This document shows, piece after piece, positions 63,421 to 64,000 of a stretch of 64,000 nt of DNA (positions are counted from its first letter, which is position 1; every line of letters starts with the position of its first letter). Source of the stretch: Ovis canadensis (Eukaryota > Chordata > Mammalia > Artiodactyla > Bovidae); contig NC_091247.1 in the NCBI RefSeq assembly GCF_042477335.2, positions 224,464,001 through 224,528,000 on the forward strand, written 5' to 3'. The translations under genes and the position numbers were made by a program. Under the pieces are notes generated by a model. It did no database searches. It worked only from the letters and a program-made list of their open reading frames with translations, and had not been told where the DNA came from.

Positions 63421-64000
63421 ACCTGCGGCTGGGGAGTTGGGGGGCGAGTGGGGGCGATGCTTGGTCTCTGCCCTACTTGCTGACTGGAATGTGGGACTCT
63501 GCTGTTCACAAGGACACGGACTCTGGAAGGGGACTGGGTTTTGGGGAGATGGAGCCATGCTGAGTTCGGGGCACATGTGCACACGTGTGGAGGTGTCAGA
63601 CAGGCATTTAGATAGGGAGATGCAAATCTGAGGGGTGACGGACTGTGGAGGTGCGACAGAAGCCCTGGGTTCAGATGAACCGGTCTGGAGAGTCGGGGAG
63701 GAAGAGCTGAGGGCCTGGGGGTTGCCCCGGCCAGAGTCCTGTCCTCCTCCCGCCCAGCACGCCCCGTGTTCCTTTCTTCTCACTGGGTACCACCCTGCAC
63801 CCACTAGGGAAGCTACAAGCCTGGGCATCACTGTCATCTTCTTTCCATCTCTTTCCAAGTCTGGCAGTTTAACCTCTGATACAGCTGCTTCCTATATACT
63901 CCCTTGCCTACAGCTTGCAGCTTGTCCGCAAGCAGTAGGACCCCTGTTGTCTTACACTCGCTGACTGCCCCCTCCCACAAAAGGCTCTGGGGGCCCATGC
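63421..64000. other. CCDC134 intron 6, right edge
   Basis: G-rich and then unique sequence; no exon or repeat assigned. The final CCDC134 exon was not found. Confidence 0.4.

Noticed and set aside
63298..63858. 186-codon minus-strand ORF
   Set aside because: Low-complexity, G/C-skewed intron DNA; amino-acid composition unlike a folded protein and no start or splice context.

Overview
This is a vertebrate nuclear window, almost certainly from a ruminant (cattle, sheep or goat lineage). The evidence is the many BovB (RTE-type) LINE fragments with the YADD reverse-transcriptase motif, the Bov-tA/Bov-A2 and tRNA-Glu (CHR-type) SINEs, and single-copy genes broken into short exons with GT-AG introns. 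No prokaryotic, CRISPR or rRNA/tRNA gene signal was seen.

Two protein genes lie head to tail on the plus strand. Bases about 330-48540 hold the last 27 coding exons of MEI1, the meiotic double-strand-break formation factor. All 27 exons join in compatible phase with no internal stop: 3399 nt, or 1132 codons plus a stop at 48373-48375. An AATAAA follows at 48517. The first roughly 140 codons lie to the left of the window. CCDC134 begins at a GC-box-rich promoter near 50190-50330 and has a non-coding first exon ending at 50453. Its ATG is at 51907 and five coding exons run to 55407 (188 codons). The expected final exon, about 41 codons by comparison with the known 229-residue protein, is not in the window, so 55408-64000 is intron.

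The rest is intronic and intergenic DNA crowded with transposable elements. BovB LINEs occur in both orientations; two have clear target-site duplications. Bov-tA and CHR SINEs are scattered throughout, and minus-strand L1 mosaics at 21.8-23.5 kb and 41.9-43.7 kb are interrupted by younger elements. There is an MLT1-like LTR at 11.6-12.0 kb, and a pair of mutually similar LTR-like segments at 5.5-6.1 kb and 58.4-58.9 kb, the second beside a decayed retroviral-like stretch. Older MIR and L2-like remnants are also present.

The two genes are not known to share a pathway: MEI1 acts in meiotic nuclei, and CCDC134 is a secretory-pathway/ER protein. The most notable sequence signals are two introns with exact U12-type donors (GTATCCTTT), one ending MEI1 and one starting the CCDC134 coding region; a pair of long inverted BovB copies flanking two MEI1 exons; and a short upstream ORF in CCDC134 exon 1. 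I see no clearly novel gene system.
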